Assembly: GCF_024868665.1 (NCBI RefSeq)
Contig: NC_079890.1
Location: 30,878,705 to 30,942,704 of the forward strand
Direction: 5' to 3'
Source of the DNA: Triplophysa rosa
Taxonomy: Eukaryota > Chordata > Actinopteri > Cypriniformes > Nemacheilidae
Length of the DNA: 64,000 bases
Position numbers and translations under genes: made by a program. Numbering within the stretch: the stretch's first letter is position 1; each line of letters opens with the position of its first letter. Positions 24,781 to 35,665 of the stretch are shown piece after piece. The notes under the pieces are model-generated. The model did not search any database, was not told the DNA's origin, and was given only the letters and a program-made list of their open reading frames with translations.

Positions 24781-27700
24781 TCATGATTTTGGCTTGAAGG
24801 GATCAGACCAGATCTTCACACCTAATCCCAATAAAACACATAAATGACAATTATATAAACCATATATTTTATACATGTACAAAGCTAATGTCTGTTAAAC
24901 AACAATGTAAATCAAATAAAATGCAGAATGATCATACAGAGACACTTTAAAGGAGAGTGACATGACTTACCAACAGGCTGCATATCTGCTTGATTGATTC
25001 CTGTTCGATTCATCTTCTGGACCTGCTCTGTAAAAAATGACACAAATTCAGACAAAGCAAATGCAAGTAAAAGCAAAATGATGAAATTGAACACTTCAAA
25101 ACAGAACAGTATGTCCAGGTTACATTTAATCTAAAATATAAAATATGATAATATATCAGAATCAGAAGAGCTTTATTGCCAAGTGTGCTTGCACACACAA
25201 GGAATTTTCTTTGGTGTTGGAAGCTTCTAGTAAAGACATTCAACACAACGACAATACAATATAATAAGATTTACAGTCTAAAAGATTCTAAAATATGCAT
25301 ATATAAAATAAAGACTATTTTACAGAAAATGGGGGATAATAACATATAAGAGACATTGTACAGGGTAGTATATAGTAGAATATACATATTAACAGATTGT
25401 ATGTACACTTGTGCAAATGGACAATGTAGTAAGTAGAGGTAGTGTTATATACATGTATAAATAAAATGTAGGTATAATAAGGCACTATAGTGCACACTAT
25501 AGGAGTAGTGGAAGTGGAATATTGCTCTTAAGAAGCAGTTATCTGTTTAGGAGGGAGATTGCCTGGGGAAGAAGCTGCTTCTGTGTCTGGAAGTCTTGAT
25601 GTTTGGTGCTCTAAAGCGCCGGCCAGAGGGCAACAGTTCATAAAGTTTGTGTACTGGGTGTGTGGAGTCAATGATGATTTTTCTTGCCCTGTTTTTCATA
25701 TTTTATAATATTCTAAAATAATCAATTTTTTTAAATATTCTAAAATGTAAAAGAAGAATAAAAGTTATAGTTATTATATAGTATAGTTTTTGTAGTTTAT
25801 TATTGTGTGTAAATTTTGTTTTTCATTACAGTTATGTTACACATTAGATTCTTATAAAGATTCAATGTTTACTGTTACAATTAATAAATAAATACACCTT
25901 CATCAACTCCTTTTTGGTGGAACATTCTTCCTAACTCAACCACATATCTCACAACATTCAAAAAACTACTTAAAACCCACCTCTTCTGTGAACACTTGAC
26001 AGACAAATGAGAGAAAAAAGGGAAAAAAAACTAACCCTCTCTCTTTCTCTCAACAGGTATTGTTCTGGCTTTTGTTGAAACTAGTAACTTTGTATTAGCA
26101 CCTACAGTGCCTTGCAAAAGTATTCATCCCCCTTCATTTTATTCACATTTTGTTATGCTGCTGCCTTATCTAAAACTACTTAAAAAATATATATATATTA
26201 ATCTACACTCCATGCACAATAATGTCAAAACAAAAAACAGATTTGTGACAGCTTTGCAAATGTATTAAAAATAAAAAAATAAAATAAGTACATTGCATAA
26301 GTATTCATACCCGTAACTCAGAAAATGGTTAAAGCACCTTTACAGACACAAATCTTTTTGGGTATGATGTGACAAGCTTTACACATCTACATTTCTGCCA
26401 TTCTTCTCCTCAGATTCTCTCAAACTCTGTCAGGTTGGATGGAGATCATCAGACATTTGAAGGTTTCTGCAGAGAATGTTCAGTTGGGTTCAAGCCCAAG
26501 CACTAGCTGGGCCACTCAAGGACATTGACAGAGTTGTCCATAAGCCACTCTTGTATTGTTTGCTTAGGATCATTATCATGTTGGAGAATGAACCTTCTGC
26601 CCTGTCCGAGGTTCTGAATGTTCTGGGCTAGGTTTTCATGATCATTATCTCTGTATTTTGTGCCGTTGAGCTTTTCTTCTACTCTGGCAAATGTCCCAGC
26701 CCCTGCAGCTGAAAAACACCCTCACATCATGATGCCGTTTCCACTACACTTCACTGTTGAGACGATATTGTACAGGTGCTGAGCAGTGCCTGGTTTTCTC
26801 CAGACACGATGCATGAAACTGAAATTCATCAGACCAGAGAATCTTGTTTCTGACAGTTTGAAAGATTCGTTGAAGTACGCTTTTGCATATTTCAAGTTTT
26901 CATGTGTCTTCACTGAGCAAAGGCTTGAGTCTGGCCACTCGGCCATAAAGCCCAGATTGGTGGAGTGTTGCAGTGATGTTTGTCCTTCTGTAAGTTTCTC
27001 CATATATGATCATAGAGCTCAGAGTGATCATCAGCTTCTTGGTCACCGCTCTAACCAAGACCCTTCTCCATCGATGGCTCAGTTTGGACAGGAGGTCAGC
27101 TCAAGTAAGAGATCTGGTGGTTCCAAACCTCTTTCATTAAGGATTAATGGAGGCTACACGCTTCTGTGAACCTTTAATACAGCAGATTTTTTTTCATAAG
27201 TCTTCCCCTTTCTGTGTCTTGATACAATCCTGTCTCAGAGCTCTACTGGCAGTTCTTTTGACCTCATGTCGGTTTTTACTTTGATATGCATTTTCAGCTG
27301 TTGCGCCTTTTATTGAGAGGTATGTGCTGCTCCAAATCATACTTATTCAATTGAATTTGGCACAGGTTAACTCCACTCGAAGTGTAGAAACATCAACAAG
27401 CAAAACTAATGCTTCTGAGCTAAATTTCAAGTGTCCCAGAAAAGGGTATGAATACTTACGCAATGTACTAATTTCAGTTTTTAATTTTTAATACATTTGC
27501 AAAGTTGTCACAAACCTGTTTTTTTTGTTTTGTCATTATTGTGCATGGAGTGTAGATTAATGTATTTTTTTATTTATTTAAAGTAGTTTAAGATAAGGCA
27601 GCAACATAAAATGTGAAAAAAATGAAGGGGGATGAATACTTTTTGCAGGGCACAGTATTGTGTTATTGCTCCTGTATGACATATCGCTTATTGCTCCCTG

Positions 27701-28457
27701 AACTCTCTGTAAGTCGCTTTGGATAAAAGCGTCTGCTAAATGACTAAATGTAAATGTGAATACAATGTAATAATTGACTGTTATACAATGACATTTAATC
27801 AACAAAATAAAGGCTATACTATGATTTGTAAGTTCTTAAAGTACATTTTCACTTTACAGTACTCTATTATTTCTGTTTAGCATACATTTATTTATTTTAT
27901 TTTGGCGTGAAATGTGACATGGGCATGTGCTTTCCTAACAGCCAGGGTATTGGCTTCAAATGCAATAAATTCCCTGTTGAAAAACCGGCAGCTGGTTTGG
28001 TATGTTTTGATGCTGGTTTGTGCTGGTTTAAGCTGGTCACGTGCTGGTTTAAGATGGTCATAAGATGGTTTAAGATGGTCGTGTGCTGGTTTAAGATGGC
28101 CATGTGCTGGTCCTTAGCTGGTTTAAGATGGTCAAACCACTGGTTTGCTGGTTTAAGCTGGTCGTGTGCTGGTTTAAACTGGTCCTATGCTAGTTTAAGA
28201 AGGTCAAACCAGTATCAAAACATACCTAACCCAGCATATGCTGTTTTTTTTTCAAAAGGGTTAACAAGGAAAATAGCACATAATCAATAATTGTTCGCAT
28301 ACATAAAAGTAGTTTTACTAATAAAGAGTAATAATGAGAAATACTTACTGTAGTCTTCTGCGTGAGAGAGAGGATGGAAAAATATAGGATAAAACGCCAT
28401 TGCGACGGCTGTAACGAAGCCTCCAAAAATGAGTGCTATTCTCTTATTACTGGACAT
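24781..28457 (-). CDS. smim20: SMIM20 / MITRAC7, COX1 assembly factor
   Basis: Three coding exons on the minus strand: 28457-28349, 25027-24971 and 24821-24781. Frames and GT-AG junctions agree (109, 57 and 41 nt), giving 68 residues. The protein starts MSSNKRIALIFGGFV, has one hydrophobic segment at about residues 7-27 (ALIFGG...FYPIFF), then an acidic-basic tail with MNRTGINQADMQPVG and KIWSDPF. These match human SMIM20 (67 residues, from memory). SMIM20 is a small inner-mitochondrial-membrane protein that stabilises newly made COX1 in the MITRAC complex during cytochrome oxidase assembly. In mammals its C-terminus is also the proposed source of the peptide phoenixin. Here the tail ends DPFKPKS, without the glycine used for amidation in human. 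Intron 1 (3.3 kb) holds a LINE, a Tc1 element and a foldback minisatellite. All three exons are too short to stand out as open frames. Confidence 0.93.
25150..25695 (-). mobile_element. LINE 3' end fragment (minus orientation)
   Basis: On the minus strand the fragment ends with a TTGGCAATAAAGCTCTTCTG tract followed by TCTGAT-type terminal repeats, typical of fish non-LTR elements. The plus-strand reading CCTGGGGAAGAAGCTGCTTC at about 25562 and the GCGCCGGCCAGAGGGCAACAG part belong to the same well-spread repeat. No intact reverse transcriptase. Lies in smim20 intron 2-proximal/intron 1 sequence. Confidence 0.55.
26105..27655 (-). mobile_element. Tc1/mariner-type transposon, degenerate
   Basis: The left end CAGTGCCTTGCAAAAGTATT is mirrored by a right end ACTTTTTGCAGGGCACAG. 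TA lies immediately outside both ends (26103-26104 and 27656-27657), the Tc1/mariner target. Length 1551 bp, normal for Tc1. The outer arms extend as longer inverted repeats (for example CTACACTCCATGCACAATAA and its mirror near 27533). Inserted into the 3' UTR of an older LINE fragment in smim20 intron 1. Confidence 0.85.
26420..27175 (-). pseudogene. Decayed Tc1 transposase
   Basis: Minus-strand frames carry recognisable Tc1 transposase pieces: KLSETRFSGLMNFSFMHRVW then RKPGTAQH, a region VKCSGNGIMM matching the VKHGGGSIMMWG block, GCFSAAGAG, and around 26548-26586 the HDNDPKQT motif with the second catalytic aspartate of the DD34E triad. Stops and frameshifts separate the pieces and the N-terminal DNA-binding part is unclear, so no active enzyme is expected. 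The plus-strand open frame at 26786-27169 is its antisense shadow. Confidence 0.8.
27972..28257. repeat. Foldback element with a GCTGGTTTAAGATGGTC minisatellite core
   Basis: The core is about ten imperfect repeats of GCTGGTTTAAG-TGGTC. The flanks are inverted repeats of about 45 bp: TTGAAAAACCGGCAGCTGG with GGTATGTTTTGATGCTGG on the left, and CCAGTATCAAAACATACC with CAGCATATGCTG and TTTTCAA on the right. The open frame through it is low-complexity. Repeats are directly adjacent without unique spacers and there are no nearby cas genes, so it is not a CRISPR array. Confidence 0.75.
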
Positions 28458-28806
28458 GTTTGTTATTTTCACCCCATAGAAAAAGGACACAAAGCAACTC
28501 CATCATGCATTTCCGGGGTGAAGTTCAAATAATAAATACAAGTCCATCGTCTGATATTAGTCATCGTTATTTTTCTACATGCAAAATGTATTTGAACAAT
28601 TCTAAAAAAAAAATAAACAAATACTAAATAAAATACAAAATATTATAAAATATATTTCTCAAGTTATACTGTAAGATGTCAACGTGGGATTATAGTATTT
28701 AAATTGGGGACTTTTATTTTGTCGCGTGTTTTCCCGTCATGCGGTATGCGTAGTGTTGCTGTGTCAGTGTAGCGCTCGCTCTTTCATCCACTCTTCATCA
28801 ATAATA
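28458..28806. promoter_or_regulatory. Shared divergent promoter of smim20 and plaa
   Basis: The two start codons face away from each other 349 bp apart, so both 5' UTRs and both promoters must fit here unless upstream non-coding exons exist. The plaa side contains CG dinucleotides (TTGTCGCGTGTTTTCCCGTC near 28720, GTAGCGCTCGCTC near 28770). The smim20 side is AT-rich. No TATA box is convincing. Confidence 0.55.
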
Positions 28807-31800
28807 ATGGCTGGCAGTAATACATACAGACTGCGCTGCTCGCTCCCAGCGCATGAAATGGATGTGCGCGGTCTCGCCGCTACCGTATATCCCGACGGAG
28901 CCTTCGTGTCCGTGTCCAGAGACCGAACCGCTCGAGTCTGGGTACCAGACTCAAGGTACATCTCATCAGCTTCCTCTAGACACCGCGGATCTTCTAGTTA
29001 CTTGTCTGAGTTAGTTGACTTTAGTTTGCCTCGGTTGCTAAGGCGACTGGTTAAAGTACATCATAGTTTGTCAATGAAATGGTATATGTTAGTTAAGGAA
29101 ATCGAAACTCAGAAGAAAAACTGAAACGAAACTGAGAGTTTTGTTTCCTGACAGCGACCGATTTGTAAAACACTTCCATTTAACTGTTAAATTCACTTGA
29201 GCTCAGTTCCCTTACGATTAACGTACAGCAATCGTGTACAAAATATTGGTTCCGTTTTTAAATAAATAAACAATCATAAGTTACTAATTCATAATTTACT
29301 TATATTATCAATTACATAAACAATGTTAAAAAAGCTGATACATATTTTCTCATGTTTTCTTTTCTGCAGTGGAAACAAGGGCTTTATGGAGATGCAGTGT
29401 ATGAATGGCCATGCCAACTTTGTGTCTTGTGTGTGTATCATCGCTCCCAATGAAACATATCCCAGAGGACTCATTGCCACCGGAGGACACGACAACAACA
29501 TCTGTGTGTTTTCATTAGACCGACCGGACCCTCTGTTTACGCTCAAGGGTCACAAAAACACAGGTACTGTCCACAACAAATAACATCACCTGTCATCTAC
29601 ATGGCATATGAAAATGTAAGATACATTTGTCATTTGTGCTGTTTCTTTGCGCCCACAGTTTGCACACTCTCCGCTGGCAAGTTTGGAACATTACTGAGCG
29701 GCTCGTGGGACACGACAGCCAAAGTCTGGCTCAGTGAAAAGTGCATGATGACCTTACAGGTAAACGGACACTGTTCAGGATATCGATTTCTTTAATATTC
29801 ACAATGTGTTTTTTTCTGAGCTGGCCCTTTAAGAGGGAGATCAGACATTTACATTTATGCATTTGGCAGACGCTTTTATCCAAAGCGACTTACATTGCAT
29901 TACGCTACACATTTGTTTATAAGTATGTGCAATCCCTGGGATCGAACCCATGACTTTGGCGTTGCTAGCGCCACGCTCTAACCCCTGAGCCTACACACTA
30001 AAGTGCTGACTGCTATTCTTTCCCTGTAATTTGTGTTCTTCAGGGACACACAGCAGCTGTATGGGCTGTGGTTATTTTGCCGGAGCAGGGCTTAATGCTT
30101 TCGGGATCAGCTGACAAGACGATCAAGTTGTGGAAAGCCGGACGCTGTGAAAACACGTACACTGGTACAGTGGGCCATCTGACATCTCTAATGCTTTTTC
30201 AAAATATGTTCTTTATTATGGATGGTTACAGATGTCTGGTAGGGGTCACCATTCATAGTGGTTATGATAGCAATGTCTCTGGACTTGGTAAAATGTGTCG
30301 CTTGTGTCCTGCAGGTCATGAGGATTGTGTGCGAGGTCTGGCGGTGATAAATGAGGTGGAGTTTCTATCCTGCAGCAATGATGCGAGCATTCGACGGTGG
30401 ATGGTGAATGGGGAATGTGTGCAGGTTTACTACGGTCACACTAACTATATCTACAGCATTGCTGTCTTCCCTAATGGACAAGGTACTTGCCTTTATTTTT
30501 CTTACATGCTTCAAAGAATATTTGGGAAATTAAAGTCTTTGCGTGAGAAATCAAAAGCTTAAAATATCAAAACAGAAAAAATCTCATTTTTGTTGATATG
30601 ACATGATGTGCAACGTTATCAAGTATTTGGACACTTTCTGGTTGTCAAATGCTTTGAAGCATGTCAATAGTCAGTGATAGTTCACCAAAAAATCAAAATC
30701 CTGTCATCATTTACTCACCCTCTGGTCATTTCAAACCTGTATGTCTTTCTATCTTCTGCATAACACCAAAGAAGATATTTTAAAGAATATTATTAACCGA
30801 ATAAAAACGGCGCCAATTCATTTGCATTGGTTTTGTATCCATACAATAGAAGTGAAAGGGTGCCATCGCTGTTCGGTTACCAACTTTCTTCCAAATATCT
30901 TCTTTTGTGTTCTGCAGAAGAAAGAAAGTCATACTGGTTTGAAATGACATGAGGATGAATAAGTAATAACAGAATTTTCATTTTTGGGTGAACTATCCCT
31001 GTAGTTACTCATTTAGGTAGATTGGCAATATAAACATTTATATTAAGATCTAATATTTGACTTTTCATTCCTTTATTCTAGACTTCATAAGCACAGGAGA
31101 GGACAGAACAGTCAGAGTCTGGAGGAAGGGGGAATGTTGTCAGACTATCCGCCTACCTGCTCAGTCCGTGTGGTGTTGCTGTCTTCTGCCTAATGGAGAC
31201 ATTGCTGTTGGAGCCAGGTGTGCATGTCTTTTCCATTGCATCTCATTGGTTAATCCATGTTAACAACCACGGTTAGTTAACAATGTAAACACGTTGCTAT
31301 TTATTAGAGGTTTACGTGACCATTACTTGTCTCCAGCGATGGTGCGATCCGCGTGTTTACTGAAAGCAAGGAGCGTATTGCAAGCACTCAGGACCTGCAG
31401 GCTTTCGAAGATGAGCTCTCCAAAGCCATCATTGACCCCAAGACCGGAGACTTGGGTGACATTAAGATAGAAGACTTACCTGGCAAAGAGCACCTGAATG
31501 AACCAGGTAAAGAGATTTGTGTGATTGATTAGGGTTGGTACTGTGCGTGGGAAATAAGAATTTTCTCACTATATTATTACATTATGTCTGTAGGGAATCG
31601 TGACGGGCAAACACGACTCATAAAGGAGGATTCAAATGTTGAGGCGTATCAGTGGAGCATGAGCGATGAGCGCTGGGTGAAGATCGGAGATGTAGTGGGC
31701 GGGTCTTCTCAGCAGAGCTCAAAGCGAGTGATGTACGAGGGCAAGGTGAGACGCTTTGTCTGGCAAGACCTCAGAAGAATTCATGCGCCACTTTATATCC

Positions 31801-34722
31801 ACCGTTTCTCTTAAAGTGATAGTTCACCCCAAAATGAAAAGTAATCATTTATTCACCCTCTTGTCATTTCAAACCTGTATGGCTTTCTTTCTTCCGCAGA
31901 ACACAACAGAATACATTTTGAAGAATGTTGGTTACCGGCACCTATTCTCTTGCATTGGTTTCGTGTCCCTACAATAGAAGTGAATGAGTGCTGGCGCTGT
32001 TCGGTTGCCAACTTTCTTTAAAACATCTTCTTTTGTGTTCTGCAGCAGAAAGAAAGTCATACAGGTTTGAAATAATAAGATGGAGAGTAAATGATGACAG
32101 GATTTTCATTTTGGGTGGACTGTCACTTTTCATTTGACCCAGTTGAAACCATTTCTAAGCTGTGACCTACAATGTAATGTTCAGCATTGAATTTGCTCAT
32201 GTCGTGTAACAGCCCAAGTAATTTCCCTCTATATAAAGGAGTATGACTTCGTCTTCACCATCGATGTAAATGAAGGCGGTCCAGCCTTGAAGCTGCCTTA
32301 CAATTTGATGGAAGACCCCTGGCTGACCGCGCACAACTTTCTACAGAAGAATGACCTGAGTCCCATGTTCCTGGATCAGGTTGCAAACTTCATCATTGAA
32401 AACACTAAAGGCCACACACTGGGACAAGCACCTTCAACTTCCACAGACCCCTTCACAGGTGAATTACTCACATTGCATTTAAAAACATGTAGCTTAAACA
32501 TAATAAAATCATAGGTTTGATTCCAAGGGAATGGATGAACTGATCAAATGCGCACCTTGAAAGTCACTGGATAAAAGAATCACAAATGTAAATGCAATAA
32601 ATATTTCTGCTGGGGTTACTGTCATTTAGTCCGTCGAATGTGGTGTGTTTAGTGGTGTGAATGCTACTGTATATCTTCTGTTCTCAGGTGCTGGGCGGTA
32701 CATCCCAGGGTCAGGAAGCGACAGCCAGGGATCTGGAGCAGATCCATTCACAGGTACGCTGTTGCTTGCATGATATTACTAAAAAATTTGACCAAATGTT
32801 TGTAGTCTTAGAGCGAGTGGTTTTGTGCAGGAGGGGGCAGATATATACCTGGGTCAGGATCCACAGGCACAGCGCCTTCCGGAGTAGCTGATCCTTTTAC
32901 TGGTAAAACATCATATAGTAATGTGCATATGTGCATATATATAAATCATTATTATTGGTCACCCTTTATGTAACTATATGCAAACTTGTAGCCCCCCTGA
33001 CTGTATGTATAGTTACTATATACACTGTTATCTCTCTCAATCCACTTTAGGTGGTAGTGCCTATTCCTCCCTCCAGAAAGCTACAACAAACATCTACTTC
33101 CCCAGTACGGATGGCGTTATGTTTGAACAGGCCAATGCCACTCAGATTCTCAGTAAGCGACACTTTTATAGCAGAATATAACGATTTAATGGGATAGTTC
33201 ACCCAAAAATGATAATTCTGTTACCAGTATGACTTTCTTCTGCAGAACATAGATGCTAGTCAGTGAGTACCATCAGTTTTCTGTTACCAGCATCATTGGT
33301 TTTTCGTTGTAAGGCCCCCTTTGTGTAGGGTGAATCTACACAGATTTTGTGTTTGCGTTCTCCCAAATAAAGACTTAGAATCTTAAACTTAGCATCTTAA
33401 TAAACCAAAAACATTCAGTTATACAATGCTGGAACATCAATTCTTTTGGTTGGTGGTGTTATTTTAAGATTTTTGATTGCAAAAAAGTTATGAAATATTG
33501 CTGTATTTTATAAAATGCCACAAAATCTCTGGCCCCATGGATCCATCTTGGCGCCCCCAGTTTGAGAACCACTGACCAACATTCTTTAAAATATCTTCTT
33601 TTGTGTTCTGCAAAGAAAGAAAGTAATACAGGTTTCGAAATGACAAAAGGTAAAGTAAATGATGACAGAATTTTATTTTTTGGGTGAACCCAAAAAAAAC
33701 CAAAAGGTTTAGGTTTCTAAGCTTGTGATTGGGTGGCACTACCCTGACCCACCTGTAAAGAGGAACCTGCTTATTCAGTAAAGTTATACTTGTTGAGGAT
33801 TCTCTCTCATGTATTGCTCTATGACATTTGCCCTAATGTCATGTGTAGGTAAGCTTCAGGAGCTAAACAACACCGCTCCTCAAGATCACAAGCTGAGCGA
33901 GGCAGCACTGGACAGTCTGGAGAAGCTGTTGTTTGTAGTTACCGATCTGAAGAGGAAGGAACAGCCCACCGCAGAGCAGATCAATGTTCTCTGGAGAGCC
34001 AGCCACTGGCCAGAAGGTAAGACACTGAATCTGAACAGCAGATGTCACGACAAAGCTGTTTATTTCATTAAATGAATTCATTATTCACTATACTTAAGAA
34101 AAACATTAAAGCAAATTAAGACCCCTCAACTTGTCATTTTCAATTCTCAGATATTGTGTTTCCTGTATTGGACATCCTGCGTTTGGCTGTGCGCCATCCT
34201 GAGGTCAATGCCCAGCTCTGCGGTGGGACCGAGGGTGCCAGTCTTTGTAACCATCTCCTGGGTCTCATGTCACCCGAGGGCAGGCCTGCAAACCAAATGC
34301 TTGCACTGCGCACGCTGTGTAACTGTTTCTCAGGGTCTCACGGGCGTGCCCTCCTCTTGGGTCAACGCGACGCAGTCCTCTCCCGGGTTGGCGACCTTCG
34401 GGCTGTCTGCAACAAGAACATCCATGTTGCGCTGGCTACCTTGGTGCTAAACTACGCCGGAAGGTTGTACGGTCAACCGGCTGAGATTGAAGCTAAGGCA
34501 CAGTGCTTGTCAGTGGCCAGCACTATCTTAGAGGTAGTACTGGACAGAGAGGCTGTCTTCAGGCTGCTGGTGGCACTGGGGACCACAGTGGCTGGAGACG
34601 GCACAGCAAAGGACCTCGCACGATCTCTAGGTGTCAATTCTCAGATTTCGAAATACGCTAGTGTCTCTGATCCAGTTAAAGTGGGGGAGTGCTGTCGACT
34701 GGTGCTTGATGAACTCCAGTGA
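28807..34722 (+). CDS. plaa: PLAA, phospholipase A2-activating protein (ubiquitin/p97 adaptor)
   Basis: Fourteen exons: 28807-28955, 29370-29563, 29659-29759, 30044-30164, 30315-30482, 31082-31217, 31337-31506, 31594-31745, 32239-32458, 32688-32753, 32831-32902, 33051-33152, 33849-34016, 34151-34722. All junctions are GT-AG and the frame closes at 796 residues (human 795). Residues 1 to about 330 are WD40 repeats ([41 protein letters not shown]). About 370-460 is the PFU ubiquitin-binding domain ([19 protein letters not shown]). Two [14 protein letters not shown] repeats follow at about 470-516. About 535-796 is the PUL domain, which binds p97/VCP. PLAA (yeast Doa1/Ufd3) works with p97 in ubiquitin-dependent sorting and in lysosome, mitochondrial and ribosome-associated quality control. 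No frame break is present, so the gene looks functional. Three MITEs and one SINE sit in introns. Confidence 0.96.
29848..29993 (-). mobile_element. tRNA-derived SINE in plaa intron 3, copy 1
   Basis: On the minus strand the head reads GTAGGCTCAGGGGTTAGAGC (A-box-like) and CATGGGTTCGATCCCAGGG (B box GGTTCGATCC), followed by a linker and the tail GTAAGTCGCTTTGGATAAAA with GCGTCTGCCAAATGC. The tail is the same as the LINE 3' terminus at 27700-27755. Head plus LINE-like tail define a SINE, not a functional tRNA. Confidence 0.7.
30674..31002. repeat. GGGATAGTTCACC palindromic MITE, copy 6 (plaa intron 5)
   Basis: Starts AGTGATAGTTCACC and ends GGGTGAACTATCCC. Both halves present. The plus-strand frame at 30741-30947 is inside it. 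Confidence 0.85.
31811..32131. repeat. GGGATAGTTCACC palindromic MITE, copy 7 (plaa intron 8)
   Basis: Starts TTAAAGTGATAGTTCACCCC and ends TTGGGTGGACTGTCAC. Contains an intact CTTTCTTTCTTCCGCAG tract on the transcribed strand at 31883-31899. Confidence 0.85.
33188..33690. repeat. GGGATAGTTCACC palindromic MITE, copy 8, interrupted (plaa intron 12)
   Basis: Left end TTAATGGGATAGTTCACCC at 33188, right end TTTTTGGGTGAACC near 33690. About 300 bp of unrelated sequence (roughly 33260-33575) separates the halves, so a later insertion or rearrangement split the copy. Confidence 0.7.
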
Positions 34723-34881
34723 TGTCACAATGAAGGTCAAATGATCCAGATGTAACCAATTTCTTACCATCTCCATACCTTTTACGAGATCTGTCGCTCC
34801 TCTCTTAAACCACCTCTTCATTAGTTTGTATTTAAATTTTCACATTTGATGATGAACGGATATGAATGAATGCATGATGTG

Positions 34882-34887
34882 AATAAA
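34882..34887 (+). terminator. plaa: Poly(A) signal of plaa
   Basis: AATAAA 160 nt after the plaa stop codon, the first canonical signal downstream, implying a short 3' UTR. Confidence 0.65.
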
Positions 34888-35535
34888 CACTGGTGATTAA
34901 TCAAAATCTTTCATAAAGAAATGAGTGTTGTTGATGTACAGTATGAAAGCAACACTGAACGTTAACACACTATCGTCAACATAAAAAGTCATTCACAACC
35001 CATTTTACTTTGATAATGTGACACATTTTTGGATATTTAATAAGATTTTTAAAAATTAATTCGTATTATAGACTGGATCGTTACGAAGATAAAGGTTAGG
35101 GTCGTGGTTTTCCGATAGTTTTACAGCTCGCCATGAGCGTATGTTAGCATTTTTTGTTGTTTGCCTATAGAGGGTATGCACGTGTCGTCACTTTCCCGCG
35201 TGAACACGCCGGAACGCGCCTGCTTGAGTGGTAAAACACTGGCCAAAATGAATGATTACAATATCAGGAAACGCAATTCCGCACAACATTTGAGTGTCTA
35301 AGAACACCTGATTCCTTTGTAAGTCATAAGGTAGTCGTAAGGATCACCGTCGAGTCCAGCTGCTTGTAGTTTCAGCAAATAATTGCGTGTTTTAACTCAA
35401 CTCAACTTTATTTATATAGCGCTTTTACAATTTTCATTGTTACAAAGCAGCTGTACATGAGACACATTGACTACAAGCAAAACAATCAAAGTTGTACCTG
35501 CAAAAACAAGAAAAGGTTGAAAACACAGAAGACAG

Positions 35536-35665
35536 ACACACCCACACACAAAACACTCCACACACACAACACGCACACACACCAACACACACAGACACAG
35601 AGACACACACACACACACGTACGTACGTACACAGACAAGTACGCACACACACACACGCTCAGTGA
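35536..35665. repeat. CA-rich microsatellite
   Basis: Imperfect CACA/CACAGACA repeats with a GTACGTACGTAC segment, within the LINE 3' UTR. It creates long low-complexity open frames on both strands (rich in Thr/His or Cys/Val) that are not genes. Confidence 0.85.

Larger units (their letters stand above)
25900..27755 (+). mobile_element. LINE 3' end interrupted by a Tc1 element
   Basis: The plus strand at about 25917-26010 translates as the C-terminal tail of a CR1/L2-like reverse transcriptase (NILPNSTTYLTTFKKLLKTH, then LF and a stop). The 3' UTR runs to 26104, is split by the Tc1 insertion at 26105-27655, and resumes at 27658. The 3' terminus contains GTAAGTCGCTTTGGATAAAA followed by GCGTCTGCTAAATGACTAAA. 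The same terminal sequence ends the SINEs at 29848 and 50465. Confidence 0.6.

Noticed and set aside
26786..27169. 127-codon plus-strand frame
   Set aside because: Antisense of the decayed Tc1 transposase on the minus strand.
27985..28225. Regular repeats resembling a CRISPR array
   Set aside because: The units are adjacent with no unique spacers, lie in an intron of a vertebrate gene and are bounded by inverted repeats.
29848..29993. tRNA gene on the minus strand (B box present)
   Set aside because: The cloverleaf is not complete and the head is fused to a LINE-like tail, also seen at 50465, so it is a SINE.
34154..34450. Second plus-strand frame over plaa exon 14
   Set aside because: Off-phase shadow of the PUL-domain exon.
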